DNA of 64,000 nucleotides from Polia nebulosa (Eukaryota > Arthropoda > Insecta > Lepidoptera > Noctuidae), in the NCBI GenBank assembly GCA_951329385.1, contig OX589597.1:9947501-10011500 (forward strand). The letters run 5' to 3'. A program made the translations under genes and the position numbers. The notes under the pieces are model-generated. The model made no database searches. It had not been told where the DNA came from and saw only the letters and a list, made by a program, of their open reading frames with translations. Positions 30,616 to 40,439 of this stretch are shown here, one piece after another. Numbering within the stretch: the first letter of the stretch is position 1; each line of letters starts with the position of its first letter.

Positions 30616-30953
30616 TATTTTTCAGGGAAGGTTTTAGTTTATAATACATTAGGATCTGATGAAGATCTTTAGAGATAGATAGTATAACTTTTCAATATCT
30701 AATAGAAAATGACTCACGATTGCTGCGATCTAGTCTATGTGTTGTTAATACAATTTAATGGGGAACCACAACTAAAAAGTGAAAAATAAAAGTCGGTGTT
30801 TCCGGTTTTGTGTCTTCGTTTTTTGACACTGACTTCCAAAGTTATAGTTACTTTGCACCATTTTTTTAAATCGCTTCTATTTTTTGTAAAAAAAAAAATA
30901 TTTTACTAGTGATGTGGTGATTTGGTATTTGAACATTTTACAACTATTATTTA

Positions 30954-31139
30954 CTAGCTTTTGTCAGTGGCTTCGCCCGTGTAGAGTTAGTACTTCCCCC
31001 ATTTTAAATCATAGCCTTTGTGCTATTTTAGACTATAATCTGTCTATGCGCCGAATTTCATCCAGATACGTTCAGACGTTCTGGTGTGATTAAGTAACAA
31101 ACATCTATCCAAAGTTTCGTATTTATAATATTAATAGGA
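30954..31139 (-). mobile_element. Helitron-like element
   Basis: The reverse strand starts TCCTATTAATATTATAAATA after an A and ends CTAG (30954-30957) before a T. The end hairpin is weak. 186 bp, no ORF. Confidence 0.7.
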
Positions 31140-31630
31140 TTTTTTCTTTTCGAGGATCGAATTTAAAGAACATCTCCCTGTTATATTTTAAATTAAAACA
31201 CGCTTAAAGTATTCTAATGTTTTCTTAACCCATCAACACAACAGAGCTATTTATAACACAGTCAAAACAACAAAATATCGTTAAGTATATGTTTATTGAG
31301 CACGTAGGTCAGAAAAAATTGTGGAGTTTAAGACGTCAAAACGATTCGTTATTGTGTGATATTCTAAACCCCTAAAAGCAAAAATTCACAAAACCGTCGT
31401 CGGCTTGTGGTCGATTAATCGTAATTATAAAAAAAAATAAAAAAAACTAGCTCATTCATTAATTGAAATGATTTTTCATGTTGTGCATTAAAACTTATGG
31501 AAATGCATTATTTTAACTGTAAAATCACATCTGTAAAATCACGTAAATCAGTGAAATCGGCCAAAATTTCGTGTATGTCTCTCCTCTTAAGTCATCTTAT
31601 TTTGTTTTACTAAAGAATTTACAAAACATT
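31140..31630. other. Unassigned AT-rich sequence
   Basis: No gene or repeat partner recognised. Confidence 0.4.
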
Positions 31631-31917
31631 GGTGCCGATTCTGTTGTGCACAAACTAAACTTAATTTAGGGTATTGCTATCTTTTTCTCTCTAATAAAAC
31701 AAGAAAGAGACGGACGTAAATTAGAGCTGTCAAATATAGTTGAACTAATATTTTATACAAATTAAGGGTACACGTAAAAACATGTCGACTAAAACACGGT
31801 AAAACGCAAGGCGTAAACTAGTTTGACATGTTTACCTTAGTTCATAGCTATAGCCGTCCTTTTCTCGCACTGCCGTCTCTAATTTTAGTTTAGTTATTGA
31901 ACAAGAGAATCAGCACC
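31631..31917 (+). mobile_element. MITE with GGTGCCGATT inverted repeats (copy 2)
   Basis: Opposite orientation to 6091-6373. Ends GGTGCCGATTCTGTTGTG and the complement of GGTGCTGATTCTCTTGTT. Flanks ATT on both sides. Contains an internal insertion-like variation near 31750-31790 relative to copy 1. Confidence 0.8.
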
Positions 31918-32199
31918 ATTATCTAGTTTGGTATTTATTTGAACTTATTATTTACAAAATTTCAAATCATATTTTCAGTTGACGGAAACATCAGGAATTT
32001 TGTTTATTTGAATAACAAAACTGAGTCTCCTTGAAAATTTGTTGACGAAATATTTACTTATTAAACATTAGTGCAAAAATCTGTGTGTTTTTCCTATAAA
32101 TCTTACGTGATATTTTATTTTTCAGTATTTCATTGAAGGCTGAATGAGTTGCTGATTCCTACATCCTACGAATATTATTTAAATGCGATGTGTTGTGTG

Positions 32200-32611
32200 T
32201 GTTTAGAACGTATTTTTTTTGGATGTTTGTTACTTATTCACGCCAGAAAGGCTGAACGGATCAGGATGAAATTTGGTACAGAGATAGATTATAGTCTTGA
32301 ATAGTGCAAAGGATATTATGCTACATTTTTAGGATTTCGTACCCAAAAGGTCCAAATGGAACCCTATTGCTGTCACTCACGTGTCCGTCTGTCTTTCTGT
32401 GTGTGTTCATCGTCTGTCACAAAATTTTGTTACGAAGAATTTTTTAACTTCCCATTGACCTATGAACTTGAAATTTGGTGATAATGTTTATTATTACGTA
32501 TATTTTACTAACAAACACCAATCACTAATTCACCAAAAGACAAAGTGATTCATGAGGTAGGTTGTTTATAATTTGTTACCCATGCAAAGCTGGGGCGGGT
32601 CGCTAGTATAT
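32200..32611 (+). mobile_element. Helitron-like pieces around a family A copy
   Basis: 32200-32325 resembles a Helitron 5' body (GAACGGATCAGGATGAAATT). 32522-32605 ends in GCAAAGCTGGGGCGGGTCGC then CTAG/T, a typical lepidopteran Helitron end. Whether they are one element or two is unclear, since family A sequence lies between them and resumes after. Confidence 0.5.
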
Positions 32612-33184
32612 CGATAAATTAGATTTTTAACCGACTTCGAAAAAGGAGGAGGTTATCAATTCGGATGTTCGTATCTTTTTTTTTTATGTATGTTCGGGCA
32701 TAACTCAGTCATATATTGACGGATTTGCAAAATTCTTTTTTTATTCGAAAGGGGTTTATTCCGAAATGGTCCCATTTAAATTTCAAAAACATCCGATGAT
32801 GGGTTTCGGAGACAGACAACGGAACTCTTCAAAAATTGACAGCAAATCAACCGCGATTGCTGCTATCGTATGTCTATGAATTGTTAACACAGTTTAATGG
32901 GGAGCCACAACTAAAAAGTGAAAAATAAAAAACTTTTTTACAAAAAAATAGAACCGACTTCCAAAAAAAGTGCAAAATAACTTTAATTTCGGAAGTCGGT
33001 GTCAAAAAACGAAGACACAAAACAGGAACACCGACTTCCGAAATTAAAGTTATTTTGCACTTTTTTTGGAAGTCGGTTCTATTTTTTTGTAAAAAAGTTT
33101 TTTTTCTTTGATAATTCCCTCATTTGGTACGGAACCCTATATGTGCGAAGTCCGACACGCTCTTGGCCGCTTTTTTTTATTCCA
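32326..33184 (-). repeat. Family A copy containing a Helitron end and a full E1
   Basis: Family A sequence is present as 32326-32521, 32606-32628 (ATATCGATAAATTAGATTTT) and 33102-33184 (TTCTTTGATAATTCCCTC then GGTACGGAACCC). Compared with the intact copy at 1640-1764, the two interruptions are clean. This gives the empty-site sequence for E1. Confidence 0.8.
32626..33101 (+). repeat. Family E element, E1 subtype, full length
   Basis: Best copy: AACCGACTTCGAAAAAGGAGG to GTAAAAAAGTTTT, about 475 bp. It ends in a fold-back with about 74-nt arms (32929-33002 and 33028-33101) around a 25-nt loop. It is inserted in a T-run of family A with no evident longer target duplication. A 62-codon frame across the hairpin is not a gene. 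Confidence 0.85.
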
Positions 33185-33259
33185 TGAGCATGTTCCCTTG
33201 GAATGACTTTCGCTTGCAGGAGCTAATATTGAAACATGCTTTAAAAGTATTTTATTTAA

Positions 33260-33702
33260 GGCGCTATTAACTGCCTAATGACCTTGAGTGGTTAGCTTGC
33301 GTGTTCTGTGCTGAGCTCACGTAACGCGTCGTACGTCCACCCAGTAATAGGACTCGCCCATCAAGGAGTGCTGCCTGAAATTAGACGCATTATTATACAC
33401 AAAACAACAAGTATTACAATATAACAAGTGTACTAAATTACAAACAATAAAATGATCTTTAAAATGGTGAAATTTTCATAAAATATGCTTTATAGTTTTT
33501 GCGCGATTCTGATTTTTTTATTCGCGTTAGACATAACTTTACAAATGAATTATAATATGTTATAAAATATAATTTCAAATATTCACTTATCAAATTACGA
33601 CGGAAATTGTCTTAAGTAGCATATATTTTTTTCAAAGAAATAAGACTAGTCGTTTTGACGTGATGTTCAATTAAAAACCATTAGAAGTCGTATAACTGCG
33701 CC
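33260..33702 (+). mobile_element. TTAA-flanked MITE with GGCGC ends (copy 2)
   Basis: 443 bp, begins GGCGCTATTAACTGCC and ends ATAACTGCGCC, flanked by TTAA (33256-33259 and 33703-33706). Close match to 6631-7082. Its right TTAA is also the left TTAA of the next MITE. Confidence 0.85.
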
Positions 33703-33706
33703 TTAA

Positions 33707-33900
33707 GGGTCTACTACCCGCCAAGTGGCGCCCTCATGGAATAAAACATAGTAGCACACATTTTGAGACCTGTTTTAACAACGTACAAATACTTAATCCT
33801 CTTTGTAACAAACGTGACGTTGGATTCTTTAATATTTATTTTCTATGCTATGCTACGATTTTTTATTCTATGAGGGCGCCACTTGGCCGGTAGTAGGGCC
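33707..33900. mobile_element. TTAA-flanked MITE with CTACTACC ends
   Basis: 194 bp. The left end starts GGGTCTACTACCCGCCAAGT, and the right-end complement starts GGCCCTACTACCGGCCAAGT; the inverted repeats run to about 40 bp through GGCGCCCTCAT. TTAA on both sides (33703-33706, 33901-33904). Non-coding. Only copy in the window. Confidence 0.88.
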
Positions 33901-33999
33901 TTAACTAGTAACAGAAAACATAGTTTCCGGCAGCACAAGCAGGATATATAAATGGCCTCATTATCTTTGACAGGTTCTATATTGCTTTTATAATGTGCA

Positions 34000-34110
34000 C
34001 GAATCATGACATCCTTAATACTCTGCCACAGATTGGCATTAAGAAAACGGGAGAGTGGAACGTTAAAGTTATACGCTCATTGTGTCACTCAATGAAATAG
34101 TTTCTAAAAT
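34000..34110 (+). pseudogene. RTE-like RT fragment
   Basis: One frame gives NHDILNTLPQIGIKKTGEWN followed by VKVIRSLCHSM, resembling the RT segment after the first catalytic Asp in RTE-type LINEs (family form H-D-x-L-L-x-x-L-x-x-x-G-I/L). Very short and decayed. Confidence 0.45.
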
Positions 34111-34289
34111 GTAATTTTATGTTTTGTTTTTTTTTATATTCAATTTAGGTTTACGAAAGGTAATGACAAAACCTACGAAATATCTATGATAATGAACCCT
34201 GTGTTTTAATGAAATATCTTTAAACTCGCACAGACTTCCTACTTTTCCCAGATTACCTCAATGTTCCCAGATGACATTTAACCCCACGG

Positions 34290-34400
34290 CGTTCCCACTG
34301 TTGGGACACGGGCCTCCTCTCTGCGAGAGGGAGTGGGCTGTAATCCACCACGCGGGCCCAGTGCGGTTTAGTAGATGTCACATGTCTTTGAGCTTCAACA
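34290..34400 (-). mobile_element. tRNA-SINE tail fragment
   Basis: Complement of the 3' half of the SINE at 18613: CCGCACTGGGCCCGCGTGGT and GAGAGGAGGCCCGTGTCCCA. Head missing. Confidence 0.65.
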
Positions 34401-34424
34401 TCTTAAACATAATCTATTGTATAT

Positions 34425-34630
34425 AAAAAATGAATCCCTATTTCCTTGGTCACGGCATCACGCGTGAACGCAACAAAAAAAGAATTAGCGCAATCGGTCC
34501 AATTTCGCTAATTCTCTTTTTGTTGTGTTTCTTATTGACAGGAGAAGGTTCATATGAAAGAAAAAATTAAGAAAGTTGCGCGGAAAATTATAAAATTTCA
34601 GAAAACTTAGAAAAAAAAATGTCAGGCTAT
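34425..34630 (+). mobile_element. Helitron-like fragment with inverted duplication
   Basis: ATCCCTATTTCCTTGGTCAC to GTTGCGCGGAAAATTATAAA resembles a lepidopteran dispersed repeat. An inverted duplication (34467-34529) sits in it. No end motif is seen. Confidence 0.45.
34467..34529. repeat. Compact inverted duplication (24-nt arms, 15-nt loop)
   Basis: Arms 34467-34490 and 34506-34529 (AACGCAACAAAAAAAGAATT in the left arm) match with two differences. Confidence 0.8.
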
Positions 34631-34639
34631 ACTTATTGG

Positions 34640-35278
34640 TAGTTATTAGTTCATATTTTTTACGTCAATTGGTCTCCAGTAAACTGCAGCCGCTTGTTTT
34701 CGGCAATACTTTCATCCCTCTCTCGCCACACATCAAGGACTTAGGCCTTTACATTGACGACAGGATAAGTATTGGGCAGTTCTCACAGTCTGAGCCTTCG
34801 AGCATCCAAAAACTTACTTCTACACATTCCTTCTCACCGCACCGGGTTTATGTCTAACTCTTATGTTATTTCAACGATTAGACTCTGGAACGTGCTTCCC
34901 CTAGACATCAAAAAAGCTGAGAGTAAATTTTCGTTTAAGCGTAAAATACGGAACTACTACTTAAAGTCCTCTCAAATGTAGTTTGGTCCTCGTCGTAGTC
35001 ATTGTTTTTCGAGTTTTTTTTTTTGTGTTTATATACTGTATTATTTGGTATTTATTAGAATATTATTTTAGAACGATAATAAAATACATATATATATATA
35101 TGTATTTTATTATCGTTCTAGTATTTTCGATTTTAAATTTTGTTCTATTTGTGGTTGTACACCTACCACTGAGTTGCTTATTTAACCCAAAGGTTGACTG
35201 GTAGAGAATACCTTGTTGCATTAAGTCCGCCTATGGACCGCTATTGTACATGAAGTTTAAATAAATAAATAAAACTTA
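34640..35278 (+). pseudogene. Jockey-group LINE remnant, internally deleted
   Basis: The first frame carries LVFGNTFIPLSPHIKDLGLY, the post-RT motif preceding the thumb. A second frame jumps to the C-terminus, HRTGFMSNSYVISTIRLWNV and LPLDIKKAESKFSFKRKIRN, with a stop near 34981. The catalytic core and the stretch between the two motifs are missing. The 3' UTR contains a perfect palindrome (35069-35120) and ends in AAATAAATAAATAAA. Confidence 0.75.
35069..35120. repeat. Perfect 52-bp palindrome
   Basis: Loop-free inverted repeat with 26-nt arms: TAGAACGATAATAAAATACA into (TA)n and back. It lies in the LINE 3' UTR. Confidence 0.95.
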
Positions 35279-35348
35279 ACGACCATTTAGACTTCGCGCG
35301 TTTGATAGTTCATAGCTAAGACAGGACAACGTCTGTCGGGTCAGCTAG
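35279..35348 (+). mobile_element. Helitron 3' end fragment
   Basis: GACAGGACAACGTCTGTCGG then GTCAG and CTAG/T. Same end as 28935-29008. In both places it follows an AAATA-type A-rich tail. Confidence 0.65.
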
Positions 35349-35726
35349 TCTGCAATAAAAATACAATCTTCAAAACACAACGACACTAAACAAGGCATTA
35401 TTTGTCTTTTTTTATACTCCGAACCGGGGCAGAGCTTGAATTTTAAACAAAAACACGCAATATAGGGCTCACATAATTCACATAAATATGGCATAATTCC
35501 ACATAACTTTTGACATGTCACAGGTTACAACATAATATATAATTTTACTAATCATGTATGTCTACTGAACTTGTTTAACACAAAATATATAAAACGGTTG
35601 TCTGCAAGGTAAAATAAATTATCATTGTTTAGGCTTATTGTAAGTGGAAGTTTCGCAATGATTCAGCTAATATAAATAAATTAGATGCGTTTATTTTGAG
35701 TTGTTGAATTCAAGGTAAATAAAAAA

Positions 35727-36078
35727 ACCTGCCAAGTGCGGATCGCACTTGCGCATGAAGGGTTCCGTACCATCATACAAGATTATGCGCGTCTGCTTGC
35801 TGCCATTATTAAGATCGAGCAAAAAAGTCAAAAAAACACGTTCCTGGCATTTAAGTCTTTATTTTTATTTATTTTTTTGATAAAGCGGCAACAGAAATAC
35901 ACATTCAGTGAAAAACCACACACACACACTCACACACCATTCAGTATGTGTCTATCTATTACGGATCATGAGATACAGCCTGCTAGCAGACAGACGGACG
36001 GATGGTCGGACGGCTGGACAGCGGAGTGTTAGTAATAGGGTCCCGTTGGTTACCCTCCGGGTACGGAACCCTAAAAAC
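35727..36078 (+). repeat. Family A-prime repeat
   Basis: AAAACCTGCCAAGTGCGGAT, then GCATGAAGGGTTCCGTACCA, ending GGGTACGGAACCCTAAAAAC. It shares both ends with family A but has a different interior with CA-repeats (35920-35940) and GACGGACGGATGG tracts. Confidence 0.75.
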
Positions 36079-36754
36079 AGTATAGTGCTTAATATTAAGC
36101 GTTTTTTTATGTAAGTTGGAGTGCTATCTCTGGACACGAGTACATAGAATAAAAAGTCGCTTTCCGTGTCTGTCTGTTTTTTCCCTAACTCATCCTAAAC
36201 CACGAAACGGATTTTGATGCAATTTTCACTAATAGAAAGAGCGATAAGAAGGAAAGTATGGAGCTGGGGTGGGACACTAGTAATACATCAACAGGTACTT
36301 GTAACAACATAGGTAAGTAACACTTGCTAATTGTTGGGCACAATGCTTCTGCCAAACGAAGTCAGAATGACATTCAAAATTCAAATTTTAAAAGACTTTT
36401 ATACTATCTTTGCAATTGGTTTCCTTTAAAATTAACATTATTTATAACCATATCCTATCATTGCCGTTACCAAGAGACGTGTGCCTGAAGTAGATTTTTG
36501 AAAAAAAACAGGTGTTATAGGTATATCATATCATAATAGCATAATGTGAATGCGAGAACTATATATGGCGTTATATTCATGTAGATTTTATGATTGTCTG
36601 GCAGTTTGAGTATTTTTGCGGCCTACCCAAATGTCCTTACTTTGATATTGTTCGTCGATTCGTTGAGCTCCTCAAAGTTCTGAGTTGAGCTTCACGATAA
36701 CTGACAAATGCTTGCACTGTCTGGACAGGTCCACTTATATTTGCGTGTTGCTTT
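36079..36754. other. Mostly unassigned, one repeat-like patch
   Basis: 36140-36280 (AGTCGCTTTCCGTGTCTGTC and CGAAACGGATTTTGATGC) looks like a dispersed Helitron-type body; the rest is unassigned. Confidence 0.4.
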
Positions 36755-37231
36755 CCTCAAAAGCTCATCCCAGACATACAATATGGTTGTATAATATGGG
36801 ACCCCTACTACGACAAATATGTTAAAGCGATTGAAGGCGTTCAACGTAAATTTTTACGAGTTATGCAGTATAAATGTAATCTCATATGCCTGTCTTACGT
36901 CGAGTCACGAGAAAAGTTTAAATTGCTCACTTTACAATCGAGACGCCTACTACTTCAAACCATGATGCTTCATGGATTGGTTAATAATAAGTTTAACTGT
37001 ATCGAACTAATTAATAGTATATATTATGTTGTGCCTAGAACTGTAATAAGACGGGAGGTTCGTGCTTACCCGCTTTTTGCAACAACTACTAGCCGAACAA
37101 ATGCTGGTGAGCGGGCTCCACTCCGTCGACTAGTAAAGATTTATAATAGCCACTTTTGTCGTTTGGATATATTCTTTCTGTCTCAAAGCATTTTTAAGAA
37201 AAAAGTTATTGATAGTTTATGCGATAGTTAA
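36755..37231 (+). pseudogene. Jockey-group LINE ORF2 C-terminus, 5' truncated
   Basis: Open in one frame from about 36755 to the stop at 37231. PQKLIPDIQYGCIIWDPYYD and EGVQRKFLRVMQYK match the 'built-in' post-RT region of jockey-type elements (family form Y-G-x-x-I-W-x-P-x-Y, then I/V-Q-R-K-F-L-R). There is no RT core, so truncation is inferred. The 3' UTR runs to 37440 and ends in (AAATA)n. A different lineage from the LINE at 14071. Confidence 0.8.
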
Positions 37232-37496
37232 ATACAAGATACAATTTGATTAGTACCTAAGCTAAATGTTTAAGATAGTATTTAAGTGTAATTGTAATTG
37301 TCTACCTTATTAATAATGTACCTACTAAAGTAATCTGTGGAAACGTTGTGGATTGTACATTTACCCATATGTCATACCATAGTTTACCGTAACATACATT
37401 GTACAATTGTTTGTTTTTCCCAAATAAATAAAATAAAATAAAATAAACGTACATGGTTCTCAAATGATTTGACCAGTACATATTGTATGGATTTTA

Positions 37497-38003
37497 ACAT
37501 TTATCTAAACGTGTTATTTGCAACATCCTGTGGAGACATTACAAATCAACTGATTATTTGAGGGTAACATTTATCTAAACGTGTTATTTGTAACGTACTG
37601 TGGGGACATTATAAACCAGCCGATTATTCGAGGGTTACATTTATCTAAACGTGTTATGTGTAACGTCCTGTGGGGACATTATAAACCAGCCGATTATTCG
37701 AGGGTTACATTTATCTAAACGTGTTATTTTTAACGTCCTGTAGGGACATTACAAATCAACTGGTTATTTGAGGGTTACATTTATCTAAACGTGTTATTTT
37801 TAACGTCCTGTGGGGACATTACAAATCAACTGGTTATTTGAGGGTTACATTTATATAAACGCGTTATTTGTAATGACCTGTGGGGACATTACAAATCAGC
37901 TGGTTATTTGAGGGTTACATTTATCTAAACGTGTTATTTGTAACGTCCTGTGGGGACATTACAAATCAGCTGGTTATTTATTGAGGGTTACATTTATCTA
38001 AAC
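37497..38003. repeat. 70-bp minisatellite, about seven copies
   Basis: ACATTTATCTAAAC recurs at 37497, 37567, 37637, 37707, 37777, 37847, 37917 and 37990, a strict 70-bp period except for a 3-bp insertion in the last unit. Each unit holds a hairpin: ATTTGTAACGTCC with GGACATTACAAAT around TGTGG. Copies vary mainly at ACAAATCAACTGG versus ATAAACCAGCCGA. Confidence 0.95.
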
Positions 38004-38053
38004 ATGAAAATTGTTGGTATATAATTATGTTTGTCTTTAACTATGTATGTATA

Positions 38054-38529
38054 CAGGGTGTAAAAAGACACATCATAGAGCTGTTAACTACGCATACTGT
38101 ACGTCGAACAAAGTAGTTATTCGCACAAATTATTGCTGGGAAACGACTTTTATTTTTATGTATGAAAAATAAAACCATTTTTTATTCCGCGCAATGTAAC
38201 GCGAACACAGGCAAGTGGAGTTAAACCCCGCCCCGTCGCTCTAAGCGACGTAGGTACTTGTCGGATACCTTTGATATTCATTGCGTTTTCGTAACTGTTA
38301 ATTCGTAATTTCGAAAAAAATATCGAAAATTCAGGTAGTTTGTTTAGAAAAAAGTTTAGTAATAACACTTAGAATTAATTTTCGTAAAAAAAGTAAAAAA
38401 AATTGTGACTTTGACCTTCAATATCTCCAGAACCAGTGGTTTCCCAAGCATGGTCTAGTGGAAAAAAATGATCCAAATAATGGGTAGAATATGTGGCTTT
38501 CGGCTTCGGAAACTGTCTTTTTACACCCG
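38054..38529. mobile_element. MITE with CAGGGTGTAAAAAGACA ends
   Basis: Left end CAGGGTGTAAAAAGACA and right-end complement CGGGTGTAAAAAGACAG are inverted repeats of about 16 bp; ATA flanks both sides. The 476-bp interior has a 70-codon reverse frame with no domain. Superfamily undetermined. Confidence 0.65.
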
Positions 38530-39526
38530 ATATCTAGGTTCTACCTATTTAATATTTTTTTGGTCTTTAAGTGTGGAGTTGCCTTTTTTTGAAACGTGTT
38601 ATTTTGAGCTATTCATTACTTCCGATTGTCTTGGAGTTATAAGTTTCAATAAACTTTATATTTAAGGCATTTTATTACTTCAGTCATAAAAGGTAATGTC
38701 TGCAAGTTCTTATACAATAAATAAATTTCCATTAATCACATTTTCAAATTTAACAGACGGGTTATGCGTTTGGCCACGAGCAAGCAACGATGTATAAAAA
38801 TTTAAAAATTAAACTGAAAAAGACCGTCCTAAAGTAACGTTAAGCTACATTAAACTTTTCTAGGTCCGGTGATGTTCATATTTGACCTAACTTTTCCTAG
38901 TTAGCGTTAGTTTGAGCTAGATTTTAGTTTTTACTGAAATTTTTTGAATTACCCTACTTCCTACTAATTTTATAAATGTGAACGTTTGAATGAATGCACC
39001 ATATGTGCTAAGATAAGATAGTTAAAATAATATTTATTTGTTTAAACATGTGTTACACATACAAGAAAAGACATGCATGCAATATGGTGACAAAATTACT
39101 AGGTACAGACCACAAGTCAGTCGAACAGTTTAAATCGAAAATGTTCGCTTGATTTGCTTGTAAAACCTCTTTTCTCAAAAAATGTCGTGATACTGCAAAA
39201 CGATACTCATTGAAACAGGAATACAAATTCATCATTAAGCAAAAACAAGCTCATAAATCAGAACGTTCTCACAAACCGCAATGATACAGTAAGTATAAAT
39301 ATGTAAATGTTCCGATTCCATAGCGGAGCAATCTCGTGAGTTCTGCTGATCGTGACTCCCCTGGCCATTACTTGTTATTCAGTTAACGAACAATCACGAT
39401 GGTCGCAGATCGACAGACACCCACACAATTTGATTAACGCTTCGGCGCCACTTTAAGGAAGTTCGTTTTACTTGTGAAAATCAATTATGTATCTATCTAA
39501 GTAGTTACAAATTACTAATATAAGAT
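38530..39526. other. Unassigned AT-rich sequence
   Basis: Starts of short repeats (CTTCCTACTAATTTTATAAA at 38958) but no gene. Confidence 0.4.
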
Positions 39527-39916
39527 CCCACCTTTGAAATCAGCGTTTTGTATGGAGCATTTTTCATACTAACATTTTTTTAATTTATTTAACAACTATG
39601 AACACTAATGTTTTATAACTTTTATGCAATAATGTTTAAAAACTAAGATAACGTATGCCACTTAGATTAAGCAACAAAAATAAGTTTTGTCTAAGTTAAA
39701 ACAAATAGTGGTTTCATTTCTGCTAACAAAAAGAGGAGTCATTTTTAAGGTATTTTTGTTTGTATAAAACTATAAGTAATAAGGTTTTTTTTACTATTGG
39801 CAGTTGTCTATGACGGTCATTGTTCGGTAGAATATCAAGCAATTGATGAATATTTTAATTCATAGAAGTGACGAGGTTCTCTATTTGTGAGAAAAAACGT
39901 TAATTTCATAAGCGGG
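39527..39916 (+). mobile_element. MITE with CCCACCTTTGAAAT inverted repeats (copy 2)
   Basis: Same structure as 7449-7855 with a 20-bp internal deletion near the left end. Right end ATTTCATAAGCGGGA is the diverged complement of the left. Confidence 0.8.
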
Positions 39917-40439
39917 AACCCTATACAAGCATCCGAGTATCTAAAATCCATCTCACTCGTTTCGCAGTTCCGTAGAACTGGAGTACTGTTACGGAATGCG
40001 CATTTTCTCGGAAACTACGAGTATTGTAGAGTGGAAGCACGTGGAAAATTTTACGCTGTAATTCAGTAAACGTTACGATGACAACAAAAGTTGGTATGGG
40101 AAAATTCGACCCAAAAGTTTTCAAATTTTAGTTTCGATAAGGAAATGTGTCACGTCCCTATCTAAGTAAAAGTACAACAGTTACGTTTTCTTCAAGAACT
40201 TCGTATCGGCACGAATACGCTTGAGTGCGCCTACGACAACCGTGCTACGAGAAACCGTAGTAAACGTAGCAAGCATTATAAGAAACACATACAGTATTGT
40301 AAGTATGCATCGGGCGCCTAATTACGACTAGTTATGTCCTTAAACTTGTCAAGTGTATCAGCACGGTAGAGTGGGCAAGTGCAGGCCCAGTCCCCGTGAC
40401 CTACATCCAACGACCCTCGCTCGGGAAGCTGCTAATTTC

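Larger units (their letters stand above)
29469..30900 (+). repeat. Family E element broken by three insertions
   Basis: Element pieces in order: 29475-29540 (start), about 30046-30085 (CCGCAATTTTCTCGAAAAC), 30336-30368 (GATTGGGGTTTTCGTTAT), and 30616-30900 (body and fold-back). Together they match the uninterrupted copy at 51593-52030. Insertions: an inverted-repeat element with (GATGAC)n, a LINE 3' UTR with (AAAT)n tail, and a family G piece with a T-run. Confidence 0.65.

Noticed and set aside
37497..38003. CRISPR array
   Set aside because: The 70-bp units are contiguous and similar over their full length with no unique spacers, and the sequence context is animal. It is a minisatellite.
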